DNA of 64,000 nucleotides. It comes from Neorhizobium galegae bv. orientalis str. HAMBI 540 (GTDB lineage Bacteria > Pseudomonadota > Alphaproteobacteria > Rhizobiales > Rhizobiaceae). The position numbers and the translations under genes were made by a program. Within the stretch, counting starts at the first letter, position 1, and each line of letters starts with the position of its first letter. The stretch covers positions 868,001 to 932,000 of the forward strand of contig NZ_HG938354.1 of NCBI RefSeq assembly GCF_000731315.1, in the 5' to 3' direction. The notes beneath the pieces are model-generated. The model saw only the letters and a program-made list of their open reading frames with translations, was not told where the DNA came from and ran no database searches. Below are positions 35,587 through 44,225 of this stretch, in pieces.

Positions 35587-35906
35587 GGCCATGTTTCCGG
35601 CGGTGCGGTCCGCAATTTCATACCCTCGGCGACCAAAGTCGAACAGGCACGCAGCCGGCCGCCGTCTTCCTGCCATATCCAGCAATCCTGGCAGGCTCCC
35701 ATCAGACAGAAGCCCGCCCGTTTCTCACGTCCGAATTCCGACTGCCGCACGGCAGGTCCGCAGACCAGGACGGCGGTGAGCACCGTATCCCCGGCCAGTG
35801 CCTGGCAATCGGCGCCATCCAGCCGGAACCGAACCTGCGGCCTACCCTTTTCGGCAAGGCGCACAATTCGCCCCCCGAGAGCGGCAGGCGGCAATCCGGA
35901 TGTCAT
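35583..35906 (-). CDS. [2Fe-2S] ferredoxin-like small subunit (Fer2_4)
   Basis: The 107-residue protein has a plant-type ferredoxin cysteine set, C67-x4-C72-x2-C75-x12-C88 (CLMGACQDC..). Small subunits like this accompany HcnA/OoxA-type or sarcosine-oxidase-alpha-type dehydrogenases and carry electrons between flavins. It is coupled on both sides: its ATG overlaps the hyuB stop (35903-35906) and its stop overlaps the large-subunit start. This ties hydantoinase and dehydrogenase into a single operon. Confidence 0.9.
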   Translation of the reverse strand: MTSGLPPAALGGRIVRLAEKGRPQVRFRLDGADCQALAGDTVLTAVLVCGPAVRQSEFGREKRAGFCLMGACQDCWIWQEDGGRLRACSTLVAEGMKLRTAPPETWP

Positions 35907-37891
35907 TCGGCAGCCTCTTTCCGTGCCTCGGCGGGGCTTGGCATGTTCGTGAAGCGTGCGCGCACATCCGCGAACGCAGCGGCCACGCCTTCGGCGCCTG
36001 CACGCCCTTTCATCCGGCGGAAGATCTCCGTCTTGGTGAAGAAGCGCCAATGGATGGGAAGGCCCTGCAGCAGGTCGGTCAGCAGGTCGTAGGCCTGCGG
36101 CGTCCATTGCGCCTCGTAACCTTCGCGCTCGGGACCAAAGTGGAAGTGTCCGGTCGGCGTGGCCCGGGCGGCTCTCACCTTTCCGGTTTCAATCTCGTCC
36201 ACCGTGCCGTCGCGGATGACGACGCCGTAATCACGTTCGGCAGCCTCGGAGGAAACGTAGCCGCGTGCGACGTCCTGCGCCACGCGCCAGGTCTCGCGTT
36301 CGACAGGGTTGCCGCGCCCGCCGCCGCCGGCTGAGCGGATCTCCAGGACGTCGCCTGGCTGCAGAACCGCGGTGTCGATATTGCCGAGGCGTTGGAAGTC
36401 GTCACGGCCGGGGTTCAGCATCATGTCAGACAGGCCCGCAGCCCTGCCGCCCAGCGTGCCCCAGGGGCGGAAGAAGCTGCGGTCGCGGTTGCGGGCGGTG
36501 ATACGGCTGCCGGGCGAGAAAACCCGGAAGGCCATTTCGGTCGCCAGCCCACCGCGCCAGCGTCCGGCGCCACCGCTGTCCTTTGCCAGGCCATATTTGA
36601 CGAACTCGATCGGCACTTCCGTCTCGGTGATCTCGATCGGGGTATTCTTGAGATAGGCGGCATCAGCGCCGGAGCCGTTGGTGCCATCGCGGTGGGGCAT
36701 GCCGCCGCCGCCGCCGACCACCGGATTGACGGCGGCGATCACCGTGCGGCCGTTCCGTTCGTCGGTCGTCATGACGTTGACGATGCAATTGTTGCCTGCC
36801 GGTGCTGCCGGCAGCTTTTCAGGCACGGCCTGGCAGAAAGCGCCGAATATGACGGAGCGCAGCCGCGCGCAGGTCAGCGAGCGCATGCCGACGGCAGCCG
36901 GCGCGATCGGATTGAGCACGCTGCCCTTTGGCGTGATGCAGGTGAACGGTCTCGTCAGGCCGGTATTGAGGAGGATCTTCGGGTTCAACGTGTAAAGTAC
37001 GTAATAGACGCCGACCAGAAGCATCGTATGGCGCGGATCGCCGCCCGAGGGGACATTGAGCGAAGAGCCGAGCTGGGGGTCGGAACCGGTGAAATCGAGG
37101 ATCGCCTCGTCGCCACGGATCGTCAGCGTCAGCTTCAGGCGGCACGGGTTGGCTTCGACCGAATCCTCGTCGGCATAATCGACGAATTCCCAGGTCCCGT
37201 CCGGCATGGCGCGCAGAAGATCGCGCGCCTGCGCTTCGGCATGATCGAGCAGGACCTCGGTACCTTCGAGAAAGGCTTGCTTGCCGAATTTCTCGACCAT
37301 GGCGAGGATCTTGCGTTCGCCCGTGTTGAGCGCCCCGACCAGGGCCTTCATGTCGCCGATATTGAGATCGGGCTTGCGGACATTGGTGGTCATGATCTTA
37401 AGGATGTCTTCGTCGAAGACACCTTCGTTGACCAGCTTCATCGGCGGGAAGCGGATGCCCTCCTGATGGATTTCCGTCAACGCTCGCGACAGAGAGGCCG
37501 GCACCGCGCCACCCATGTCGGTGTTGTGGATGTGACCGCCGGTCCAGGCGATGATCTCGCCATCGTAGAAGACCGGTTTCCACAGATGGGTGTCCGGCGC
37601 GTGCGTCGCCACGAAGCAGGAATAGGGATCGTTGGTGAATGCCACGTCGCCGGGCTTGTAGTCGTCGATCATCGCGATCGCGCGGCTATAGGTGAGACCC
37701 GGATACCAGGTCGCGCCCAGTCCCATCGGCACGCCGAACGTCTCGCCTTTGCGATTGACCAGCATGACCGTGAAGTCTTCCGTCTCCTTGACGAAAGCGG
37801 AATGCGCGGTCCGCTGCAGCGTATAAGCCATGTTTTCGGCGGCAGCGCGGGTGTGATTGGCAAACACCTGAAGGTTCAAGGGATCGAACAT
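35903..37891 (-). CDS. hyuB: Hydantoinase B / 5-oxoprolinase beta-type subunit
   Basis: The 662-residue protein has the conserved HyuB N-terminus (NMAYTLQRTAHSAFVKETEDF), DVAFTNDPY and GGHIHNTDMGG. PSGGDPRH and the C-terminal GGGGRGNPVER region follow. With HyuA it forms the ATP-dependent enzyme that opens hydantoin, N-methylhydantoin, 5-oxoproline or related lactam rings. It begins 6 bp after the hyuA stop with GGAG ten nt ahead. Neighbours that oxidise amines suggest the ring-opened N-substituted amino acid is then dehydrogenated. Confidence 0.93.
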   Translation of the reverse strand: MFDPLNLQVFANHTRAAAENMAYTLQRTAHSAFVKETEDFTVMLVNRKGETFGVPMGLGATWYPGLTYSRAIAMIDDYKPGDVAFTNDPYSCFVATHAPDTHLWKPVFYDGEIIAWTGGHIHNTDMGGAVPASLSRALTEIHQEGIRFPPMKLVNEGVFDEDILKIMTTNVRKPDLNIGDMKALVGALNTGERKILAMVEKFGKQAFLEGTEVLLDHAEAQARDLLRAMPDGTWEFVDYADEDSVEANPCRLKLTLTIRGDEAILDFTGSDPQLGSSLNVPSGGDPRHTMLLVGVYYVLYTLNPKILLNTGLTRPFTCITPKGSVLNPIAPAAVGMRSLTCARLRSVIFGAFCQAVPEKLPAAPAGNNCIVNVMTTDERNGRTVIAAVNPVVGGGGGMPHRDGTNGSGADAAYLKNTPIEITETEVPIEFVKYGLAKDSGGAGRWRGGLATEMAFRVFSPGSRITARNRDRSFFRPWGTLGGRAAGLSDMMLNPGRDDFQRLGNIDTAVLQPGDVLEIRSAGGGGRGNPVERETWRVAQDVARGYVSSEAAERDYGVVIRDGTVDEIETGKVRAARATPTGHFHFGPEREGYEAQWTPQAYDLLTDLLQGLPIHWRFFTKTEIFRRMKGRAGAEGVAAAFADVRARFTNMPSPAEARKEAAE

Positions 37892-37897
37892 GGGCCG

Positions 37898-39982
37898 TTA
37901 CTCCGAAAAGGTGAGATGCAGGTTCAGTTGACGATCGACCTCGACATGTGTGCCGCTCGGGATTGCAAAGGTCGTATCTTCCTGGGCAACGACCGCCGGG
38001 CCGGCGAAGCGGCTGCCGGGACGCAGCCGATCACGCCGATAGAGGCCGATCCACTCGAAGCTCTTGCCGGTAAAGACCGGGATCTCGCGCTCGGGGTTGA
38101 CCGCCTCACCGTCCTCGCGGGCATCGACAGGGATTTCCAGTGCCGGGCCGGCCCCGATTGCCGAGAGACGCAGGTTGACGATCTCGATCGCTCCGTCCGG
38201 ATCATGGAAGTCGTAGAGCCGGGCATGCATGGCATGGAAGGCCTCCTCGATCGAACCGAGCTTGCCCTCGGCGATCCAGGCTGGCTGGATCGGCACCTCG
38301 ATCTCGAAGCTTTGGCCGACATAACGCATGTCGGCGGAGACATTGAGCGTCGCGGCGCCGGCATGCCCCTGCTTGGCGAGCCAGTTGCGCCCCTCGACGG
38401 CAAGTGCGTCCAGCGCCTCGCGCAATTGTGGTGCCGCCTCGTCGGAGAGATGGGTAAACACGGTACGGATGAAGTCGCCGCGCAGATCTGCTACCAGGCC
38501 GCCGAGCGCCGATACAACACCCGGGCGCGGTGCGCCGATCACCTTTGCCATGCGAAATTCGCGGGCGAGGAACGCGCCGAGCATCGGGCCGCCGCCGCCG
38601 AACGGCATCAGCGTGAATTCCCTGAGATCGACGCCGGCGCGAGAGGCGAGTTTCTCGACCTCCACGAACATTTCCGAGATGGCGACGTCGAGGATGGCCT
38701 GGGCGGCCTCCTCCGCGGTCCGGCCGATCTTTTCCGCGAGCCGGGTGACGGCCGCGCGGGCAAGGCCGACGTCGATCTGTAGCTGCCCGTAGGCCATCTG
38801 GCTGTGACCGAGCCAGCCGCAAACGGCCATGGCGTCGGTCACGGTCGCCTGCTCTCCGCCGCGTCCGTAACAGGCCGGTCCGGGTGTCGAGCCGGCCGAT
38901 TCCGGTCCGACCCGCAACACGCCTTGCGCATCGACGCTTGCGATCGAGCCACCGCCGATGCCGATCGAACTGACCGAGACGGACGGAATATGCAGCGGGA
39001 ACTCGCCGACCAGTTCGCCGGTGCCGAATTGCGGTTCGCCGTCGATGATCAGCGCAAAGTCGGCCGAGGTGCCGCCGACATCGAGGGTGAGGATATGCTT
39101 CTCGCCGGCACGACGGGCGAGCCAGGCGGCGCCTATGACACCAGAGGCCGTGCCGGACAACAACATCTGCACACAGGACCGTTTGCCTTCGTCGGCATTC
39201 ATCACGCCGCCGTTCGACTTGGTCAGCAGCGCTGGCGCCGTGACGCCACGCGACAACAGCTTTTCCTCAAGTGCGGTCAGGTAGCCGGAGACACGCGGAT
39301 GAACGTAACCGTTGAGGATAGCAGTGGTGGTCCGCTCGTATTCGCGGATCACCGGCCAGACCTCGCAGGACGTGAAGACGAAGAGTTCGGGGGCGATCCG
39401 GGCGATTTCTCGGCTGACCGCCGCTTCATGGATGTCGGTGCGCCACGAATGCAGGAAGGAGACGATAATGCCGGCGGCGCCATTGGCCTTCGCCTTGGCC
39501 ACCGCTGCCGCAACCGCCTCCAGATCCGGCGCCTCGATCTCGCTGCCATCCGCCCGCAAGCGAGCGGGGATGCCGAAGATCATGTCGCGGGCGATGAGCT
39601 GGTCCGGCCGGGAGCAGAACAGGGAATAGACGTCCGGCATCCGCAACCGCGCCAGCTCGATGACGTCTTCGAAGCCGGCATTGGTCATCAGCGCCAGCGA
39701 CACGCCGCGACGCTGGATCACGGTGTTGATGCCGACGGTCGTTCCATGCACAAAACGGCTGATGGCTGCGGGGTCGAGCCCTTCCCGTTCGGCCAGAAGC
39801 GACAGTCCCGTCATCAGTTCCGCACCCGGATCGTCCGGTGTCGTCAGAACCTTGAGCGAGGCAACCCGGCCGGATCGCGTTTCCAGTGCACAGAAGTCGA
39901 TGAAGGTCCCGCCGATATCGACGCCGATCTTCCAGTCCTGCTGATCGCTGGTTCCCTTGCCCGGCGCGGCCGCACTGTCCAT
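37898..39982 (-). CDS. hyuA: Hydantoinase A / 5-oxoprolinase alpha-type subunit
   Basis: The 694-residue protein belongs to the ASKHA ATPase fold. It has the phosphate-1 motif IGVDIGGTFIDFCAL, HGTTVGINTVIQRRG, the second ATPase loop LTLDVGGTSADFALI and the GGGGPMLGAFLARE region. It phosphorylates the lactam carbonyl in partnership with HyuB. The ATG at 39982 is chosen for AGGAAAGGATTGAG; an upstream in-frame ATG at 40066 adds an unlikely leader. It is first in the operon, divergent from the FAD oxidase at 40197, with paired palindromes between them. Confidence 0.93.
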   Translation of the reverse strand: MDSAAAPGKGTSDQQDWKIGVDIGGTFIDFCALETRSGRVASLKVLTTPDDPGAELMTGLSLLAEREGLDPAAISRFVHGTTVGINTVIQRRGVSLALMTNAGFEDVIELARLRMPDVYSLFCSRPDQLIARDMIFGIPARLRADGSEIEAPDLEAVAAAVAKAKANGAAGIIVSFLHSWRTDIHEAAVSREIARIAPELFVFTSCEVWPVIREYERTTTAILNGYVHPRVSGYLTALEEKLLSRGVTAPALLTKSNGGVMNADEGKRSCVQMLLSGTASGVIGAAWLARRAGEKHILTLDVGGTSADFALIIDGEPQFGTGELVGEFPLHIPSVSVSSIGIGGGSIASVDAQGVLRVGPESAGSTPGPACYGRGGEQATVTDAMAVCGWLGHSQMAYGQLQIDVGLARAAVTRLAEKIGRTAEEAAQAILDVAISEMFVEVEKLASRAGVDLREFTLMPFGGGGPMLGAFLAREFRMAKVIGAPRPGVVSALGGLVADLRGDFIRTVFTHLSDEAAPQLREALDALAVEGRNWLAKQGHAGAATLNVSADMRYVGQSFEIEVPIQPAWIAEGKLGSIEEAFHAMHARLYDFHDPDGAIEIVNLRLSAIGAGPALEIPVDAREDGEAVNPEREIPVFTGKSFEWIGLYRRDRLRPGSRFAGPAVVAQEDTTFAIPSGTHVEVDRQLNLHLTFSE

Positions 39983-40061
39983 GTCGCTCAATCCTTTCCT
40001 GCTGCTTGTCATGAAGCTGGCACGAATGCGCAAAGCCGGTCCAAGAGCGAAAAAGCCGCTG

Positions 40062-40082
40062 CCCATAAGTGCCGCTTATGCC
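40062..40082. promoter_or_regulatory. Operator copy 1 (CATAAG-N5-CTTATG)
   Basis: CATAAG-tgccg-CTTATG is a perfect 6-bp inverted repeat within a 21-bp site. It contains a LysR-style T-N11-A pair (T at 40066, A at 40078). It matches the site at 40096 at 17 of 21 positions. It lies between divergent hyuA and the FAD oxidase gene. Confidence 0.65.
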
Positions 40083-40095
40083 TCGCCTGGGACGT

Positions 40096-40116
40096 CCCAT
40101 AGGTCCGGCTTATGGG
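40096..40116. promoter_or_regulatory. Operator copy 2 (CCCATA-N9-TATGGG)
   Basis: CCCATA (40096-40101) and TATGGG (40111-40116) form a 6-bp inverted repeat. The inner bases keep the GTCCGGCTT core of copy 1. The two sites start 34 bp apart, close to three helical turns, as expected for cooperative binding. The local LysR protein (33295-34200) is the first candidate binder. Confidence 0.65.
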
Positions 40117-40196
40117 GAGATGAAAACCTCGACTTTGACACCGGCCGGCCGCACCGGAATGGTGGTGGGGATGAAAGACATTGCGGAAACGGCCTT

Positions 40197-41330
40197 ATGG
40201 ATGTGATCGTGCTGGGTGGCGGCCTGATGGGGGCCGCATCGACCTATTTTCTCGCCCGGCGCGGGGTGCGCGTGACGCTCATCGAGCGGAACCGGGTTGG
40301 GAGCGGCGCGACGGTCGCCTCGTTCGGCAATATCCGCCGCAGCGGCCGCTATCTGCCGCAACTTCCCCTCGCCCGACGATCCCTGACGCTTTGGGGCAAG
40401 GCTGCGGAGATGCTGGATCGGGACGTCGAGTTTCGGGCGACCGGCCATGTCCGTCTGGTGTTCAGCCAGGCGGGTCTGGAGGAGATGCGCAGTTTCGCGA
40501 CAGCCGCCAGACCTTGGGGTCTCAGCCTTGAGGAACTTACCGCGACGGAGCTTCATGCCCGTTTTCCGGGGCTCGGCCCCGAGGCGATCGCCGCATCCTT
40601 TTCCCCGGAGGATGGAAGCGGCAATCCGCGCCTGATCGCCCCTGCCTTCGCGGATGCCGCGAGACGTATCGGTGCCGAGATCATCGAGAACGTGGAAGTA
40701 AAAGCGATCCGGCGAAGTGCCTATGGCTTTGAGGTAGAGACCTCGAACGGCATCCATGCCGCTGCTTGCCTCCTCAACACCGCCGGCGCCTGGGGCGCCC
40801 GGATCTCCGCGCAGTTCGGCGAAGCCGTCCCGATCGTGGCGAAGGGGCCGCAGATGGGAGTGACCGAGCCGCTGCCGCATCGCATCCTGCCGGTCGTCGG
40901 CGTCTGGGCCCATGACCATGGCGGCGGTTACCTGCGCCAGGTGGAGCGCGGAAACATCGTCTTCGGCGGCGGCGCGGAACGTACCGATGTTTCGCTCGAT
41001 ACCGGCCATGCCAAGCCCGACCCCGCCCGACTTCCCGGCCAGCTGCGCGCCCTCCTTCCGATCCTGCCGGCGCTCGCCAATGTCTCGGTGATCCGCACCT
41101 GGTCCGGCTGCGAAGGTTATGCCGCCGACGGCCTTCCGGTCATGGGACGATCGGCGACCGCGCCGGGGCTGTTCCATGCCTTCGGGTTCTGTGGCCACGG
41201 CTTCCAGCTCGGCCCGGGCGTTGGAGACGTGATGGCGGAATTGATTTCGACCGGCGCGACCGAGACGCCCATCCATGACTTCCGGATTGAACGATTTCAC
41301 AGGCGGGACGAGGGGCAAGGACCAGGTTAG
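40197..41330 (+). CDS. FAD-dependent oxidoreductase, DAO family
   Basis: The 377-residue protein starts directly with the FAD-binding MDVIVLGGGLMGAASTYFLA. It has GSGATVASFGNIRRSGR and a C-terminal GFCGHGFQLGPGVGDV contact. It is shorter than the DAO at 31911 and begins without any leader, like beta subunits of opine or hydroxyproline dehydrogenases. Its divergent position opposite hyuA, sharing the twin operators, makes it a strong candidate catalytic partner for the large and [2Fe-2S] subunits of that operon. Confidence 0.87.
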   Translation: MDVIVLGGGLMGAASTYFLARRGVRVTLIERNRVGSGATVASFGNIRRSGRYLPQLPLARRSLTLWGKAAEMLDRDVEFRATGHVRLVFSQAGLEEMRSFATAARPWGLSLEELTATELHARFPGLGPEAIAASFSPEDGSGNPRLIAPAFADAARRIGAEIIENVEVKAIRRSAYGFEVETSNGIHAAACLLNTAGAWGARISAQFGEAVPIVAKGPQMGVTEPLPHRILPVVGVWAHDHGGGYLRQVERGNIVFGGGAERTDVSLDTGHAKPDPARLPGQLRALLPILPALANVSVIRTWSGCEGYAADGLPVMGRSATAPGLFHAFGFCGHGFQLGPGVGDVMAELISTGATETPIHDFRIERFHRRDEGQGPG

Positions 41331-41383
41331 CCACTCGTCATACGTCTCCGCTCCCTTGCTCTCCAGCTCAACAAAGCGTGCCA

Positions 41384-42205
41384 TTATGACCGGCGCTTGA
41401 ACGTATGCTCCTCCGTGGGAAACGCTCGGGAGCGAACATCGTCCGCATAAGCTGCGGCCGCCGCCCCCACCCTCTTGCCCAGCTCGTCATACCGCTTGAC
41501 GAAGCGCGGCGTGAAGTCGTTGAACAGCCCAAGCATGTCGTCCGAAACGAGGATTTGGCCGTCACAGGCAACCGATGCGCCGATTCCGATGGTCGGAACG
41601 GCGATAGCTGCCGACACCTCACGAGCCAATGTCTCGACCGTGCCCTCGATAACCACCGCAAAGGCTCCCGAGTTACCGACGGCATCGGCGTCACGCCGGA
41701 TCTTCGCCACTTCTTCGTCGGAATGGCCGACGGATCGGTAGCCACCCGCGGTATGAACCTGCTGCGGCATCAGGCCGATGTGGCCAAGGACCGGGACGCC
41801 GCGGGCGGTGAGGAAAGCGATGGTCTCGGCCATCTCTTCACCACCCTCGAGTTTGACCGCGTCGCAGCCGGTTTCCTGCAGAATGCGCACGGCATTGCGA
41901 TAGGCCAATTCCTTGCTTTCCTGATAACTGCCAAAGGGCATGTCGACGACCACGCAGGATCTGGTGACACCGCGCATCACCGCCTTGCCGTGCGCGATCA
42001 TCATGTCGAGCGTCACCGAAACGGTGCTCTCCATGCCGTAGAGGACCATGCCGAGCGAATCCCCGACGAGCAGAAGATCGCAGTGTTCATCCAGCAGCCG
42101 CGCCATCGGCGTTGTGTAGGCGGTCAGGCAGACGATCGGCGCTCCACCCTTCATCGCCCGGATCCGACTGGGCGTCAGGCGCTTTAACGAGCCCGCCGCA
42201 CTCAT
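41384..42205 (-). CDS. panB: 3-methyl-2-oxobutanoate hydroxymethyltransferase
   Basis: The 273-residue protein has the PanB motifs [48 protein letters not shown] and [10 protein letters not shown]. It transfers a hydroxymethyl group from methylene-THF to 2-ketoisovalerate in pantothenate synthesis. Its ATG overlaps the panC stop (42202-42205). The panC-panB pair is often plasmid- or chromid-borne in rhizobia; here it lies between catabolic blocks. Confidence 0.97.
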   Translation of the reverse strand: MSAAGSLKRLTPSRIRAMKGGAPIVCLTAYTTPMARLLDEHCDLLLVGDSLGMVLYGMESTVSVTLDMMIAHGKAVMRGVTRSCVVVDMPFGSYQESKELAYRNAVRILQETGCDAVKLEGGEEMAETIAFLTARGVPVLGHIGLMPQQVHTAGGYRSVGHSDEEVAKIRRDADAVGNSGAFAVVIEGTVETLAREVSAAIAVPTIGIGASVACDGQILVSDDMLGLFNDFTPRFVKRYDELGKRVGAAAAAYADDVRSRAFPTEEHTFKRRS

Positions 42206-43077
42206 CGCGTTTCTCCTGTCCCAGACATGGTCTTTTTCGCAATCACCCGGTTGTCGAGAAGCTTGGTCGTACCGATCCGCACGAACAGCGCAACGACCAC
42301 CGGATCCTCGATCTTCGCGATGGTCTGCAACGTCTTGGCATCCCTGACCGCGACGACGTCCGGTTTTGCCAAGGGCTCGCGACCGATGAAGCCGGCAAGC
42401 TTTTCTTCAAGGACCTGCGGGTCCGTGAGACCCTGGGCGACGAGACGCTCCGCCTCGTCCAGGGCGCGAGGGACGACGACTGCAGCGCGTCTTTCGTCTC
42501 CACTGAGATAGACGTTGCGGGATGACAGGGCGACACCATCCGCATCCCGGACCGTCAGCACGGAAACGACGCGCACCGGCAATGCGAGATCGTCGACCAT
42601 CCGTTTGATGATGACGACCTGCTGGTAATCCTTTTCGCCGAAATAGGCGTTCCTCGGCTGGACGATATTGAAGAGCTTGTTGACGACGGTCGCCACGCCC
42701 GCAAAATGTCCGGGTCGAACCGCGCCTTCGAGCTCACATCCAAGCTCCGGCACATCAACCACCGTCTTCATGGGCCGCGGGTACATATCCTCGACGCCCG
42801 GCGCAAACAGGATATCGACGCCTGCTGTCTCCAGCATCGCCTTGTCGCGTTCCAGATCACGCGGATATCGACTGAGGTCTTCCGCCGGACCGAACTGAAG
42901 CGGGTTCACGAAAATGGAGGCAACGACCGTTTCGTTTTCGGCACGGGCTCGCGAGACAAGTTCCATATGCCCCGCGTGGAGATAACCCATGGTCGGAACG
43001 AGGCCGACCGTCCCGCCTTTCGCCTTGGTTGCGGCAAGTGCCGCGCGCAGCGCCTCAATGCTCGATAGGACCCGCAT
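42202..43077 (-). CDS. panC: Pantothenate synthetase
   Basis: The 291-residue protein has [18 protein letters not shown] (nucleotide-binding HxGH), the [22 protein letters not shown] region, YFGEKDYQQ and SSRNVYLS. It joins pantoate and beta-alanine using ATP. The ATG at 43077 follows CCAGGGAGGGCAAT; an upstream in-frame start at 43101 lacks this. It is the first gene of the panC-panB operon. Confidence 0.97.
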   Translation of the reverse strand: MRVLSSIEALRAALAATKAKGGTVGLVPTMGYLHAGHMELVSRARAENETVVASIFVNPLQFGPAEDLSRYPRDLERDKAMLETAGVDILFAPGVEDMYPRPMKTVVDVPELGCELEGAVRPGHFAGVATVVNKLFNIVQPRNAYFGEKDYQQVVIIKRMVDDLALPVRVVSVLTVRDADGVALSSRNVYLSGDERRAAVVVPRALDEAERLVAQGLTDPQVLEEKLAGFIGREPLAKPDVVAVRDAKTLQTIAKIEDPVVVALFVRIGTTKLLDNRVIAKKTMSGTGETR

Positions 43078-43164
43078 ATTGCCCTCCCTGGCCACGATCA
43101 CATCGGCGCGGATAGAGAGAGCAAGCGCGGCTACACGTCAATGCACGCCGTCCGATAAAACCGA

Positions 43165-43455
43165 TTAGACCGACGCGATACGGACTGGCGGCTCATCGCC
43201 AATATCTATTCTAGCCTCAGTTTTGGCGTCGAGGAGATTGATGCTTGAAGGATCGACTTTGAACCGAATTTGATCGCCTCTTCGACCCTTGAACCGCGGT
43301 TCAGCTCTGGCTATGACAGTCTGATTGCCGATAATGGCCGTGACCATGGTGTCCGGGGCCGTCGGCTCCACGACGTCGATCACTCCCTCAAGAGACGTCG
43401 ATCACTCCCTCAAGAAAAGCGTCCTCGGTCTCGACGACCTTGAGCTCCTCCGCGG
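43165..43455 (-). pseudogene. C-terminal remnant of a MalK/UgpC-type ABC ATPase
   Basis: The frame at 43165-43383 encodes IDVVEPTAPDTMVTAIIGNQ, the TOBE end of a sugar-importer ATPase. Upstream, in another frame, AEELKVVETEDAFLEG continues the same family after a 22-bp tandem duplication that breaks the frame, and further upstream a stop appears. Only ~90 of the usual ~350 residues remain and no ATPase core is present, so this is debris, not a gene. Confidence 0.75.
43372..43415. repeat. 22-bp perfect tandem duplication
   Basis: Positions 43372-43393 and 43394-43415 are identical, each starting GACGTCGATCAC and ending CTCAAGA. The unit length is not a multiple of three and it shifts the frame of the ABC-ATPase remnant. 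Confidence 0.95.
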
Positions 43456-43476
43456 TCTAGGATCTGCTAAAGACCT

Positions 43477-44106
43477 TTATCTCTGTCGGATGTGCCTTTC
43501 AATCAGCGCCTTCAGCTTGCTGGCGTTGCCCGCCTCCAGAAGATCGATCATCTCGTGATGCTCCCGAGCCGATTGCTCGATTCGCGCCCGCGTCTTCCAC
43601 TGGGAAACGGGAGCGGAAGACGTGCGCTGGCGAAGTTCGGCGATAATCCCGTCCAGTTCGCCGTTACCGGACAGCTGGACGAAGGCGCGATGGAAGTTCA
43701 GGTTGGCTTCATATAGCTCCAGCACGGTGCCGTGCAGGATGAGACTTTCGAACCGCTCGGCCAGGACGCGCAGGTTGCTGATATCGTCGGCCGTCGCCGT
43801 GGCCACAGCTTTGGGGACCACCCCGGTTTCCAGTAGGATGCGGATCTCGGCAATGTCGTCCGCTTGCTTTCCGTCAGCCTTGTAAACGTGATAGCCGCGG
43901 TTCGGCACATGCTCGACGACACGCTTCTGTGCCAGGCGGTCGAGTGCGCGGCGGATCTCATTGCGCCCGCGCCCGTAGCGCGTCTCCAGATCGACCTGCT
44001 TCAGCCATGTGCCCGGCTGAAGTATTCCGGATTGGATATCCGTCAGGATAAGCTGGGTGGCATCGGGTTCGCCGTCTGCGATGGGTTCGTCGAGCAGGGT
44101 ATTCAT
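43477..44106 (-). CDS. GntR-family regulator, FCD type
   Basis: The 209-residue protein has an N-terminal winged HTH (ILTDIQSGILQPGTWLKQVDLETRYGRGRNEIRRALDRLAQKRVV). An all-helical FCD domain follows, whose metal-binding pattern includes NFHRAFVQLSGN and the C-terminal EHHEMIDLLEAGN. FCD members respond to small carboxylates or amino acids. The ATG at 44106 has GAGGTCAAACGG upstream. It is divergent from the M20/M28/ABC operon with a perfect FCD-like operator between them. Confidence 0.9.
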   Translation of the reverse strand: MNTLLDEPIADGEPDATQLILTDIQSGILQPGTWLKQVDLETRYGRGRNEIRRALDRLAQKRVVEHVPNRGYHVYKADGKQADDIAEIRILLETGVVPKAVATATADDISNLRVLAERFESLILHGTVLELYEANLNFHRAFVQLSGNGELDGIIAELRQRTSSAPVSQWKTRARIEQSAREHHEMIDLLEAGNASKLKALIERHIRQR

Positions 44107-44188
44107 CCGTTTGACCTCAGGCGGCCGCGAGGCGATTTGCCTAATCACTAGCCACAAATTTCATTTGCCGAAAGAAGAATCTTCCCAT

Positions 44189-44204
44189 AAATTGGTACCA
44201 ATTT
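44189..44204. promoter_or_regulatory. FCD-GntR operator, perfect 16-bp palindrome
   Basis: AAATTGGTACCAATTT is a perfect palindrome with the TTGGTACCAA core typical of FCD-type GntR sites. It lies 22 bp before the amidohydrolase start and 83 bp from the regulator start, so repression of both genes is expected. Confidence 0.75.
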
Positions 44205-44225
44205 TGGATGAAATGTGTAGGCAAA

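Noticed and set aside
36392..38782. 796-codon plus-strand frame across hyuB and hyuA
   Set aside because: Antisense to two strong genes; the composition is artefactual and there is no start signal.
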